64,000 nucleotides of DNA from the NCBI RefSeq assembly GCF_017352375.1, contig NZ_JAFEVR010000012.1, positions 186,001-250,000 of the forward strand, given 5' to 3'. The notes under the pieces are model-generated. The model ran no database searches. It was not told the origin of the DNA and saw nothing but the letters and a program-made list of their open reading frames with translations. Source of the stretch: Mycolicibacterium sp. S2-37. GTDB lineage: Bacteria; Actinomycetota; Actinomycetes; Mycobacteriales; Mycobacteriaceae. Below, piece after piece: positions 34,800 to 42,022 of this stretch (position 1 is the first letter of the stretch; every line of letters starts with the position of its first letter). A program made the translations under genes and the position numbers.

Positions 34800-36512
34800 A
34801 TGGGTGTCCCCGTCTACAAGCGCATCCTCGACCTGTTCGAGGCCGAGGGCGTCAACACACTGTTCGGCATCCCCGACCCCAACTTCGTGCACATGTTCGC
34901 CGAGGCCGACGCGCGCGGCTGGTCGGTCGTCGCCCCGCACCACGAGCTGAGCGCCGGGTTCATGGCCGAGGCGGCGTCGCGGATGACCGGCGGTCCGGGC
35001 TTGTGCATCGGAACCCTCGGTCCGGGCATGGCCAACATCGCCGGCGCCATCCAGTGCGCGAAGGTCGAGAACTCACCGGTGATCTTCCTCGGCGGCCAGC
35101 GCGCCCGCATCACCGAACGCCGCGTCCGGCGCGGCCGCATCCAATTCGTCCGGCAGGAACCGCTTTTCGCGGCGTCGGTCAAATACAGCGCATCCATCGA
35201 GTACGCCGACCAGACCGACGAGATCATCCACGAGGCGATCCGACAGGCGATGTCCGGAACGCCGGGGCCGAGCTACGTCGAGTACCCGTCCCACGTGATC
35301 CTCGAAGAGCTCGACCTCCCGGAGGTGCTGCCGCCGAACAGGTATCGGCTCGTCAACCAGGGCGCCGGGGAACGCGAGGTCGCCGAAGCCGTCCGGCTCA
35401 TCCGCAACGCCGAGAGCCCGATCCTGCTCGTCGGCCACGGCGTGCACACCTCCCGCACCCAGCAGCAGGTCAAAGAGCTTGCCGATCTGATGAACTGCCC
35501 GGTGATCCAGACCTCCGGTGGTACGTCGTTCATTCCGGGACTGCAGGATCGGACCTTCCCCTACCTGTTCTCCCCGGCCGCCAACGAGGCGGTCGAGCAG
35601 TCCGACCTGTGCGTCGCGCTGGGCACCGAACTCGGCGAACCGATGCATTACGGCCGAACCCAGCACTGGGCCGGCAACAACGAGAACCGCAAGTGGATCT
35701 ACGTCGAGCAGGACCCCACGGCGATCGGGGTCAACCGTGCGTTCGACGTGCCGCTGGTCGGCGATCTGCGCGGTGTCGTGCCCCAGCTCGTCGAGGCGCT
35801 GCGCGACACCCCGCGTGCCCCGTCGGCCAACCTCGAGGCCCTGGTCAAGGCCGATGCCGCCGAGCTGGCACGGGTGGCCGAGGAAGCCCCGAGCGGACGT
35901 GCGCCGATCCACCCGGCGCGCTATGTCGTCGAGGCCACCAAGGCGTTCAACGAACTCACCGACCCCATCATGGTGCGCGACGGCGGCGCGACCGTGATCT
36001 TCCAGTGGACCTACTCGCAGTCCAAGCCGCGCGACGTGATCTGGAACCAGAACTTCGGTCACCTGGGGACCGGCCTGCCCTATGCGGTCGGGGCGTCGGT
36101 CGCCGAGGGCGGCAAGCGCCCGGTCATGCTGCTGACCAGCGACTCGGCATTCCTGTTCCACATCGCGGAGCTGGAGACCGCGGCGCGGCAGAACCTGCCG
36201 CTGGTGTGCGTGGTCGGCGTCGACCACCAGTGGGGCCTGGAGGTCGGCGTGTACAAGCGCACGTTCGAACAGCCCTCCCCGCAACCCGGCGTGCACTGGA
36301 GCAAGGACGTCCGGATGGACAAGATCGCCGAGGGTTTCGGTTGCCACGGCGAATACGTGGAGAAGGAAAACGAGATCGGCCCGGCGATCGCACGCGCCTA
36401 CGCCAGCGGCAAAGTCGGCGTGGTGCACGTGTGTATCGATCCGACGGCGAACTCGGAGGAGATGCCGAAGTACGACCGGTTCCGCACCTGGTACGCCGAA
36501 GGCACCCAGTAG
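34800..36512 (+). CDS. Thiamine diphosphate-dependent lyase/synthase family enzyme
   Basis: 570-aa member of the ThDP superfamily (acetolactate synthase, oxalyl-CoA decarboxylase, 2-hydroxyacyl-CoA lyase, benzaldehyde lyase). The Pyr-domain catalytic glutamate is E49 in HHELSAG. A central domain (about 190-320) is present. The PP domain has FGHLGTGLPYAVGAS and the ELETAARQNLPLVCVV segment. The usual metal/diphosphate motif GDG...NN reads SDS...VD here, so it is a divergent branch. The ATG at 34800 has AAGGA 8 nt upstream; an ATG at 34794 overlapping the previous stop is the alternative. Aldehyde dehydrogenase follows, consistent with an aldehyde product. Confidence 0.8.
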   Translation: MGVPVYKRILDLFEAEGVNTLFGIPDPNFVHMFAEADARGWSVVAPHHELSAGFMAEAASRMTGGPGLCIGTLGPGMANIAGAIQCAKVENSPVIFLGGQRARITERRVRRGRIQFVRQEPLFAASVKYSASIEYADQTDEIIHEAIRQAMSGTPGPSYVEYPSHVILEELDLPEVLPPNRYRLVNQGAGEREVAEAVRLIRNAESPILLVGHGVHTSRTQQQVKELADLMNCPVIQTSGGTSFIPGLQDRTFPYLFSPAANEAVEQSDLCVALGTELGEPMHYGRTQHWAGNNENRKWIYVEQDPTAIGVNRAFDVPLVGDLRGVVPQLVEALRDTPRAPSANLEALVKADAAELARVAEEAPSGRAPIHPARYVVEATKAFNELTDPIMVRDGGATVIFQWTYSQSKPRDVIWNQNFGHLGTGLPYAVGASVAEGGKRPVMLLTSDSAFLFHIAELETAARQNLPLVCVVGVDHQWGLEVGVYKRTFEQPSPQPGVHWSKDVRMDKIAEGFGCHGEYVEKENEIGPAIARAYASGKVGVVHVCIDPTANSEEMPKYDRFRTWYAEGTQ

Positions 36513-36539
36513 CGCGCCGGGATAGGGAAAGCTGGAGTC

Positions 36540-37964
36540 ATGCGTGAATACCTGAAGTTCTACATCGACGGCCAGTGGGTCGACCCGGTGCGGCCCAACA
36601 CCCTCGATGTCGACAACCCCACCACCGAGCAGGTGTCGGGCCGGATCTCCATCGGCTCGGCCGTCGACGTCGACGTCGCCGTGCAGGCCGCCCGCCGTGC
36701 GTTCGCGACCTGGTCGCAGAGCAGTCGCGAGGAACGCCTCGACGTGCTGCAGGCAATCCTCGCCGAGTACCAGAAGCGGGTCGACGATCTCGCCGCGGCG
36801 GTCAGCGAAGAGATGGGGGCCCCCGCCTCGCTCGCGGCGGGTCCGCAGGTCAATCTCGGCCTCGGACATCTGATGACGGCGATCGACGTGCTGAAGAACT
36901 ACGAGTTCGAAGAGCAGCACGGCTCGACGCTGGTGGTCAAGGAGCCGATCGGGGTCTGCGGTCTCATCACCCCGTGGAACTGGCCGATCAACCAGATCGC
37001 GGTCAAGGTGTACCCGGCTCTGGCCACCGGCTGCACGATGGTGGTCAAGCCGTCGGAGGTGGCACCGTACTCCGCGCAGATCTTCACCGAGATCGTCGAT
37101 GCCGCGGGAGTTCCCGCGGGCGTCTACAACCTCGTGTACGGCGACGGTCCGGGTGTGGGAACGGCACTGTCCAGTCATCCCGACGTCGACATGGTGTCGT
37201 TCACCGGGTCCACCCGCGCCGGGGTCGAGGTGGCCCGCAACGCCGCCCCGACGGTCAAGCGGGTGACGCAGGAACTCGGCGGTAAGAGCCCGAACATCGT
37301 GATCGACGACGACTCCTTCGCCGACAGCGTCGCCGCCGGCGTCAAGGTGATGATGGTCAACAGCGGGCAGAGCTGCAACGCCCCCTCCCGGATGCTGGTG
37401 CCCCGCTCGCGGATGGACGAAGCCATCGAGATCGCCAGGAAGACAGTCGAACCGGTCAAGGTGGGCGATCCGTCGGATCAGACCGCCATCGGTCCCGTGG
37501 CGTCCAGGGCGCAGTTCGAGAAGATCCAGAAGCTGCTCCAGTCCGGCGTCGATGAGGGCGCCACCGTGGTCATCGGGGGTACCGGGCGGCCCGACGGCCT
37601 CGACGCCGGCTACTACGTCAAGCCGACGGTGTTCGCGAACGTCACCAACGACATGACCATCGCGCGCGAGGAGATCTTCGGGCCGGTGCTGTGCATCCTG
37701 GCCTACGACGACCTCGACGAGGCCGTCGAGATAGCCAACGACACCGAGTACGGGCTCGCGGGCTACGTCTCGGCCGCGGATCTGGACAAGGCCCGCGCGG
37801 TGGCCCGGCGGATCCGTGCCGGTTCGGTCGCCATCAACCACGCCTTCGACATGAACGCGCCGTTCGGCGGCTACAAGCGCAGCGGCAACGGCCGGGAGTG
37901 GGGTCAGTTCGCGTTCAGTGAGTACCTGGAGACGAAGGCCGCCCTCGGCTACGCACCCCAGTAG
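36540..37964 (+). CDS. Aldehyde dehydrogenase
   Basis: 474-aa NAD(P)-dependent ALDH oxidising an aldehyde to the acid. The cofactor loop FTGSTRAGVEVA, the ELGGKSPN glutamate motif and the catalytic cysteine C279 in SGQSCNAPSR are all present, as is the PWNWPINQ segment and the late EEIFGPVLCI. Complete length for the family. It lies 27 nt after the ThDP enzyme and is the last gene of the right arm before a hairpin at 37991. It may remove the aldehyde produced by the ThDP lyase. Confidence 0.88.
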   Translation: MREYLKFYIDGQWVDPVRPNTLDVDNPTTEQVSGRISIGSAVDVDVAVQAARRAFATWSQSSREERLDVLQAILAEYQKRVDDLAAAVSEEMGAPASLAAGPQVNLGLGHLMTAIDVLKNYEFEEQHGSTLVVKEPIGVCGLITPWNWPINQIAVKVYPALATGCTMVVKPSEVAPYSAQIFTEIVDAAGVPAGVYNLVYGDGPGVGTALSSHPDVDMVSFTGSTRAGVEVARNAAPTVKRVTQELGGKSPNIVIDDDSFADSVAAGVKVMMVNSGQSCNAPSRMLVPRSRMDEAIEIARKTVEPVKVGDPSDQTAIGPVASRAQFEKIQKLLQSGVDEGATVVIGGTGRPDGLDAGYYVKPTVFANVTNDMTIAREEIFGPVLCILAYDDLDEAVEIANDTEYGLAGYVSAADLDKARAVARRIRAGSVAINHAFDMNAPFGGYKRSGNGREWGQFAFSEYLETKAALGYAPQ

Positions 37965-37990
37965 GCCACATCACCGATGAGTTTCCGGCG

Positions 37991-38018
37991 GGGGAGCGGT
38001 CGACACGACGACCGCCCC
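37991..38018 (+). terminator. Possible terminator of the catabolic operon
   Basis: GC-rich hairpin: GGGG-A-GCGGTCG / CGACCGC-CCC(C) with a 6-nt loop, 27 nt after the aldehyde dehydrogenase stop and just before the VOC gene. No T-tract. It marks a plausible end of the right arm; a partial read-through function is equally possible. Confidence 0.45.
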
Positions 38019-38035
38019 ACCCGAAGGAGACTCCC

Positions 38036-38809
38036 ATGACCGTCCGCTCTTCCGCGCCGCTCGGCGCGCCGACCTGGATCGACCTGGCCACGTCCGACCT
38101 CGACCGCGCGCAGTCGTTCTACGCTGCGGTGTTCGGGTGGACGTTCGAGACGTCGGGACCCGACTACGGCGGGTACGTCAACGCGTCGAAGGACGGGCAC
38201 CTGGTGGCCGGCCTGATGTCCAACGACCCGCAGTGGAACACACCCGACGGCTGGACGAGCTATCTGCACACCGCCGACATCGAGGCCACCCTGGCGGCGG
38301 CGACCGCCGCGGGCGGCACGAACTGCGGTGGCGTGATGGACATCCCGGACAAGGGCCGGATGGCGATGCTGACCGACCCCGCCGGCGCGTTCGTCGGCCT
38401 CTGGGAGCCGACGGGTCATCCCGGCTATCAGCTGATGGATGCGCACGGCGCACCCGTCTACCACCAGCTCACCACCAGCGACTACGCCGCGGCGCTCGGC
38501 TTCTACCGCCAGGTGTTCGGCTGGGAGACCGAGACGGTGTCTGACACCGACGAATTCCGCTATAGCACAGCGTTGTTCGACGGTAAGGCGTTGGTCGGCG
38601 TGATGGACGGCAGTCGCTACCTCACCGAAGGCCAGCCGTCGGACTGGTGCGTCTTCCTGGGTTGCGACGACGTCGACAAAGTGGTGCGACTGATCGTCGA
38701 CAACGGCGGATCGGTGATCCGCGGCGCCGAGGACACGCCCTACGGCCGGCTGGCCGCCGTGGCCGACCCGACAGGCGCGGGGTTCAACCTCTCCTCACTC
38801 GAGGGCTGA
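38036..38809 (+). CDS. VOC (glyoxalase/bleomycin-resistance) family protein, two domains
   Basis: 257-aa protein with two vicinal-oxygen-chelate modules. One starts at APTWIDLATSDLDRAQSFYAAVFGWTFET (about residue 10). The second starts at VYHQLTTSDYAAALGFYRQVFGWETET (about residue 140). Both end in AxxxDPAGA/TGAGF motifs. The family includes glyoxalases, dioxygenases and drug-binding proteins. Similar two-domain mycobacterial proteins have no established function. AAGGAGA lies 6 nt before the ATG. It follows the catabolic operon but is separated by a hairpin, so co-regulation is uncertain. Confidence 0.82.
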   Translation: MTVRSSAPLGAPTWIDLATSDLDRAQSFYAAVFGWTFETSGPDYGGYVNASKDGHLVAGLMSNDPQWNTPDGWTSYLHTADIEATLAAATAAGGTNCGGVMDIPDKGRMAMLTDPAGAFVGLWEPTGHPGYQLMDAHGAPVYHQLTTSDYAAALGFYRQVFGWETETVSDTDEFRYSTALFDGKALVGVMDGSRYLTEGQPSDWCVFLGCDDVDKVVRLIVDNGGSVIRGAEDTPYGRLAAVADPTGAGFNLSSLEG

Positions 38810-38827
38810 CTCGCGCCAAGATGGGGT

Positions 38828-39553
38828 ATGCCGAACCCCATGATCTATCTGAAGGCCTGCATCAACGGTGCACGCACCCCCGACGCGCATCCCGACCTGC
38901 CGGTCACCCCGGAGCAGTTGGCACAGGCGGCGGTCGCCGCGCACCAGGCCGGTGCGAAAGCGGTACACCTGCACCCGAAGACGGCCGACGGCGTCGACTC
39001 GCTGCTGGCCGGCGACGTCGCCGCTGCCGTGACCGCCGTCCGTCACGCCGCACCCGGCCTGCCGCTCGGCGTCACCACCGGATTCTGGGCGCTGCCCGAT
39101 GCGGCTGAACGCAAGAAGGCCGTCGAGGCGTGGGATGTGCTTCCCGACTTCGCCTCCCTGAACTGGCATGAGCCCGGGTCACCCGAGCTGGCCGAGGTGC
39201 TGCTCGGCAAGGGCCTCGGCGTCGAGGTGGGCATCTTCCACGCCGAGGCCGCCGAATCGTGGGCGGCCAGTGACATGGCCCAGCACTGCATGCGGGTGAT
39301 GATCGAGTTGCAGCCCGACGCGGACACCGACCTCGCCGACCGCCTGCTCGACCAGGTCCAGGCAGCGGGCTCGCCAGCGCCCGTCCTGCTGCACGGGCTC
39401 GACGAGAGCTGCTGGCCGCTGCTGCGACATGCCGGTGTGCGCGGCGTGCAGACGCGCATCGGGCTGGAGGACACGCTGCTGCTGCCCGACGGCTCCGTCG
39501 CTCCGGACAACGCCGCGCTGGTGTCCGCGGCGGTCGAACTGCTCAGTCGTTAG
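38828..39553 (+). CDS. 3-keto-5-aminohexanoate cleavage-type (BKACE) enzyme
   Basis: 241-aa TIM-barrel protein of the BKACE (DUF849) family, which condenses a beta-keto acid with acetyl-CoA and cleaves it. The opening YLKACINGARTPDAHPDLPVTPEQLA and the metal motif VHLHPK (about residue 48) are diagnostic, and GVTTGFW and ASLNWHEPGS follow. It is shorter than the about 275-aa canonical enzymes, particularly at the C-terminus. It lies 18 nt after the VOC gene and overlaps the end of the convergent cupin gene by 11 nt. Substrate specificity in this family is broad and cannot be assigned. Confidence 0.82.
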   Translation: MPNPMIYLKACINGARTPDAHPDLPVTPEQLAQAAVAAHQAGAKAVHLHPKTADGVDSLLAGDVAAAVTAVRHAAPGLPLGVTTGFWALPDAAERKKAVEAWDVLPDFASLNWHEPGSPELAEVLLGKGLGVEVGIFHAEAAESWAASDMAQHCMRVMIELQPDADTDLADRLLDQVQAAGSPAPVLLHGLDESCWPLLRHAGVRGVQTRIGLEDTLLLPDGSVAPDNAALVSAAVELLSR

Positions 39554-39989
39554 CGGCGCCGAGCTCGAAGTCGGCGAAGTCGAAGCCGGGGACCACCACG
39601 CAGCTCACCAAGCTGGGCTCGTCGTCGCGGGGCCGGGCGCGCTGCCAGTGTCGGGCGGGCACGACCAGTTGCGGGTGCTCGCCGGCGTCGATGTCGCCGC
39701 CGAGCAGATGCGTTGTTGCCGAGTCATGTTCGGGGCCGACCTCGAGCAGCAGCGGGCTGCCCCGGTGGAACATCCAGAGCTCGGCGCTGCGCACGGTGTG
39801 CCAGGCGGACTGCTGGCCCGGCATCAGCAGGAAGAGGATCGCGGTGCCTGCGCTGCGCGGCCCGGTGTAATCGGGCGGCAGCGCCGACTGGGTGACCGTG
39901 AGTTCGCTGCGCCAGGTCTCGCGATACCACCCACCCTCGGGGTGTGGCGACAGATCGAGCTGACGGGCCCAGCCCGGGAGTTCACTCAT
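39543..39989 (-). CDS. Cupin domain protein (DUF985)
   Basis: 148-aa single-domain cupin: LDLSPHPEGGWYRETWRSE, then SAGTAILFLLMPGQQSAWHTVRSAELWMFHRG and VVPGFDFADFEL. This is the DUF985 subfamily, related to yeast YML079w, with unknown function; some cupins bind sugars or metals. The ATG at 39989 gives MSELPGWARQ. Its 3' end overlaps the BKACE coding end. Confidence 0.8.
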   Translation of the reverse strand: MSELPGWARQLDLSPHPEGGWYRETWRSELTVTQSALPPDYTGPRSAGTAILFLLMPGQQSAWHTVRSAELWMFHRGSPLLLEVGPEHDSATTHLLGGDIDAGEHPQLVVPARHWQRARPRDDEPSLVSCVVVPGFDFADFELGAAND

Positions 39990-40064
39990 CGCGACACCGC
40001 CTTGAGTCGAGGAAGCCCCCAGCGTAGTGCGGGTGCGGGGGACCGCGCGCGATAGGCTCCGGTC

Positions 40065-40487
40065 ATGCTGCGTCCCGGGTGGCTGATCGCCGTGTGCGCG
40101 GCCGCGCTCGCCGTGAGCGCCTGGCTCCCGTGGCTGATCACCAGCGCACAGGGCGGTGGACGGGCCAACGCGATCGGCGGATCGGCCGGCAGCATCGTGC
40201 TCGCCCCGCGATTCGGCGCCGGCCAGTTGATCGTGCTGCTCGCCTCGGCGCTGCTGATCGCGGGCGCGATGACGGCGCGCGGACTGTCGGCCCGTACGGC
40301 TTCGGCTGCGGCGCTGGCCCTCTCGTTGCTGATCGCCGGTATGACCGTGTGGTACTACCGCGTGAACGTCAAAGAGCCGGTGACCGCCGGCTACGGGTTG
40401 TACATCGCGGGGGCGCTGGCCGTCGTCGCGGTGCTGTGCTCGGTGTGGGCGCTGGTGGCGGCGCTGTCCAGGCGCGCTCTCCGCTGA
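40065..40487 (+). CDS. Small integral membrane protein
   Basis: 140-aa protein with four hydrophobic segments (about residues 5-24, 48-68, 75-94 and 108-133) and a Gly-rich loop after the first (SAQGGGRANAIGGSAGS). This topology resembles the mycobacterial Trp-associated/Rv2091-like small membrane proteins in general style, but I do not recognise a family with certainty. Function unknown. Monocistronic between two minus-strand genes. Confidence 0.65.
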   Translation: MLRPGWLIAVCAAALAVSAWLPWLITSAQGGGRANAIGGSAGSIVLAPRFGAGQLIVLLASALLIAGAMTARGLSARTASAAALALSLLIAGMTVWYYRVNVKEPVTAGYGLYIAGALAVVAVLCSVWALVAALSRRALR

Positions 40488-40539
40488 CGCCACGAGGCCG
40501 CGGACGGGTCAGGATTCGTCCGCGGCCCCGAAGCCGGGA

Positions 40540-40986
40540 TCACCCGGCGTCGACGGTGGGGGTAATGGACTTCTGGTTGCCGCCGTGCGCGACGTCGATG
40601 CGGCGGGGCTTGGCCCGCTCGGCCATCGGGATCGTCACGGTCAGCACGCCGTTCTCGTAGGTCGCCGAGATCGCCGACGCGTCGACGCCCTCGCCGAGGG
40701 ACAACTGGCGACGGTAGGTGCCGAAGAAGCGCTCGTTGGCCAGCCACTGCACCGCATCTTCGGAGCGCGCGGTGCGATGGGCGGAGATCGTCAGCGTGCC
40801 GTTGTCGACGTTCACGTCCACTGAGCCCGGGTCGACGCCCGGGAGATCTGCGGTGAGCAGGTAGTGGTCGTCGATCTTGCAGAGGTCCATCGGCATGAAC
40901 CGGGGGGTACGCGTCGATCCGCTCTGGCTGGTCACCAGACCGCGAGTCCAGGCGTCGAGGTCACTGAAGGGGTCGAAGCGAAGCAC
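40540..40986 (-). CDS. Hsp20/alpha-crystallin small heat shock protein
   Basis: 148-aa chaperone that holds unfolded proteins. The alpha-crystallin domain spans about residues 30-130 (MDLCKIDDHYLLTADLPGVDPGSVDVNVDNGTLTI), with the diagnostic ENGVLTVTIPMAE near its end. GTG at 40986 is chosen because GAGGAGGT lies 8 nt upstream and the resulting N-terminus LRFDPFSDLDAW is typical of the family. A CIRCE element lies 73 bp upstream, so control by the HrcA repressor is expected. It resembles the heat-inducible mycobacterial Hsp20 group rather than the dormancy protein HspX, although the call rests on the promoter more than on the sequence. Confidence 0.88.
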   Translation of the reverse strand: MLRFDPFSDLDAWTRGLVTSQSGSTRTPRFMPMDLCKIDDHYLLTADLPGVDPGSVDVNVDNGTLTISAHRTARSEDAVQWLANERFFGTYRRQLSLGEGVDASAISATYENGVLTVTIPMAERAKPRRIDVAHGGNQKSITPTVDAG

Positions 40987-41058
40987 AGCAATCCACCTCC
41001 TCGTCGTTCCGGAGCCCGCCACCCTGGCGGGCGACCAAATCACTGTGCGACATCGAGA

Positions 41059-41085
41059 TTAGCACTCGACACCTGAGAGTGCCAG
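41059..41085. promoter_or_regulatory. CIRCE element (HrcA operator)
   Basis: TTAGCACTC - 9 nt - GAGTGCCAG, against the CIRCE consensus TTAGCACTC-N9-GAGTGCTAA: the left arm is exact, the right arm differs at two positions, and the spacer length is exact. It lies upstream of the Hsp20 gene, in the divergent interval shared with the GAF-ANTAR gene. Confidence 0.85.
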
Positions 41086-41263
41086 ATTTTTCGGGAGGAT
41101 TTTTGCCGGTTCGGGCGGCCTCGCCGGCTCTTTTTCTGAACCGGCGAAGCCTCGGCGAGTGTGGTGGTCGACCGCCGCGCTCGCCTGCCTCGCAGCATGC
41201 CCTTGTGCTCACATCACAAACGTTCGCGTGTGCGCGGGTCGCACATCGGGAAGACTGCGGACT

Positions 41264-41947
41264 ATGACGCAGTTGCATCAGCACGACTTGGCCGTGCGAA
41301 TGGCCGAGTTGGCGCGCACCGTCGCAGCGCCGCGATCTCTGGACGAGATCCTGTCCGGCGTCACGATGACGGCGAAGGAACTCATCCCCGGCGTCGACGC
41401 CGCGGGCATCCTCCTCGTCGGCAAGGGCGGGAGTTTCGAGTCGCTCGCGCAGGTCACCGACCTGCCCCATCTGCTCGACGAATTGCAGATGAAGTTCGAG
41501 GAGGGCCCGTGCGTCCAGGCCGCTCTGGACGATGTCATCGTGCGCACCGACGATTTCCGTGAGGAGTCACGCTGGCCCCGGTATTCGCCGGCGTGCGTGG
41601 AGATGGGGGTGATGAGCGGGCTGTCGTTCAAGCTGTACACCGCCGACCGCACCGCCGGCGCGCTCAACCTCTTCGGATTCCAGCCGCGAACCTGGGACGT
41701 CGAGGCCGAGACGATCGGGACGGTCCTCGCCGCGCACGCCGCGGCGGCGGTGCTGGCGAGCCGCCAGGGCACTCAGCTGGAATCGGCGCTGTCGACGCGC
41801 GACCGCATCGGCCAGGCCAAGGGCATCATCATGGAGCGCTACAAGGTCGACGACGTGCAGGCCTTCGAGATGATGCGGCGGCTGTCCCAGGACAGCAACA
41901 CGCGCCTGATCGACATCGCGCAACAGGTGATAGACACCCGCGGCTGA
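41264..41947 (+). CDS. GAF and ANTAR domain RNA-binding antiterminator
   Basis: 227-aa regulator. An N-terminal GAF domain (about residues 25-160, including GVDAAGILLVGKGGSFESLAQVTD) could sense a small molecule or redox state. A C-terminal ANTAR domain (about 165-222: LESALSTRDRIGQAKGIIMERYKVDDVQAFEMMRRLS) would bind dual-hairpin RNA and prevent termination. Mycobacteria encode several such proteins. The ATG at 41264 is the first that gives a normal N-terminus; the 277-bp gap before it also holds the CIRCE element and a set of overlapping inverted repeats at 41105-41147. Target RNAs are not evident. Confidence 0.85.
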   Translation: MTQLHQHDLAVRMAELARTVAAPRSLDEILSGVTMTAKELIPGVDAAGILLVGKGGSFESLAQVTDLPHLLDELQMKFEEGPCVQAALDDVIVRTDDFREESRWPRYSPACVEMGVMSGLSFKLYTADRTAGALNLFGFQPRTWDVEAETIGTVLAAHAAAAVLASRQGTQLESALSTRDRIGQAKGIIMERYKVDDVQAFEMMRRLSQDSNTRLIDIAQQVIDTRG

Positions 41948-41970
41948 GGCGGTCGGCATTGACATTGCGG

Positions 41971-42004
41971 TGAGATCGTCCTTTCGCGCCGCAACGCGAT
42001 CTCA
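41971..42004. terminator. Possible bidirectional terminator
   Basis: Inverted repeat TGAGATCG / CGATCTCA (8 bp) with an 18-nt loop, between the convergent GAF-ANTAR and PGRS-protein genes. No T-tract. Confidence 0.4.
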
Positions 42005-42022
42005 GTGCAGAGTCAACGCGAG

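Noticed and set aside
35073..37841. A 922-codon open frame on the minus strand opposite the ThDP enzyme and aldehyde dehydrogenase genes
   Set aside because: Its translation is rich in Arg/His/Gly/Asp with no recognisable domain, as expected for antisense frames in GC-rich DNA. The plus-strand genes carry clear catalytic motifs.
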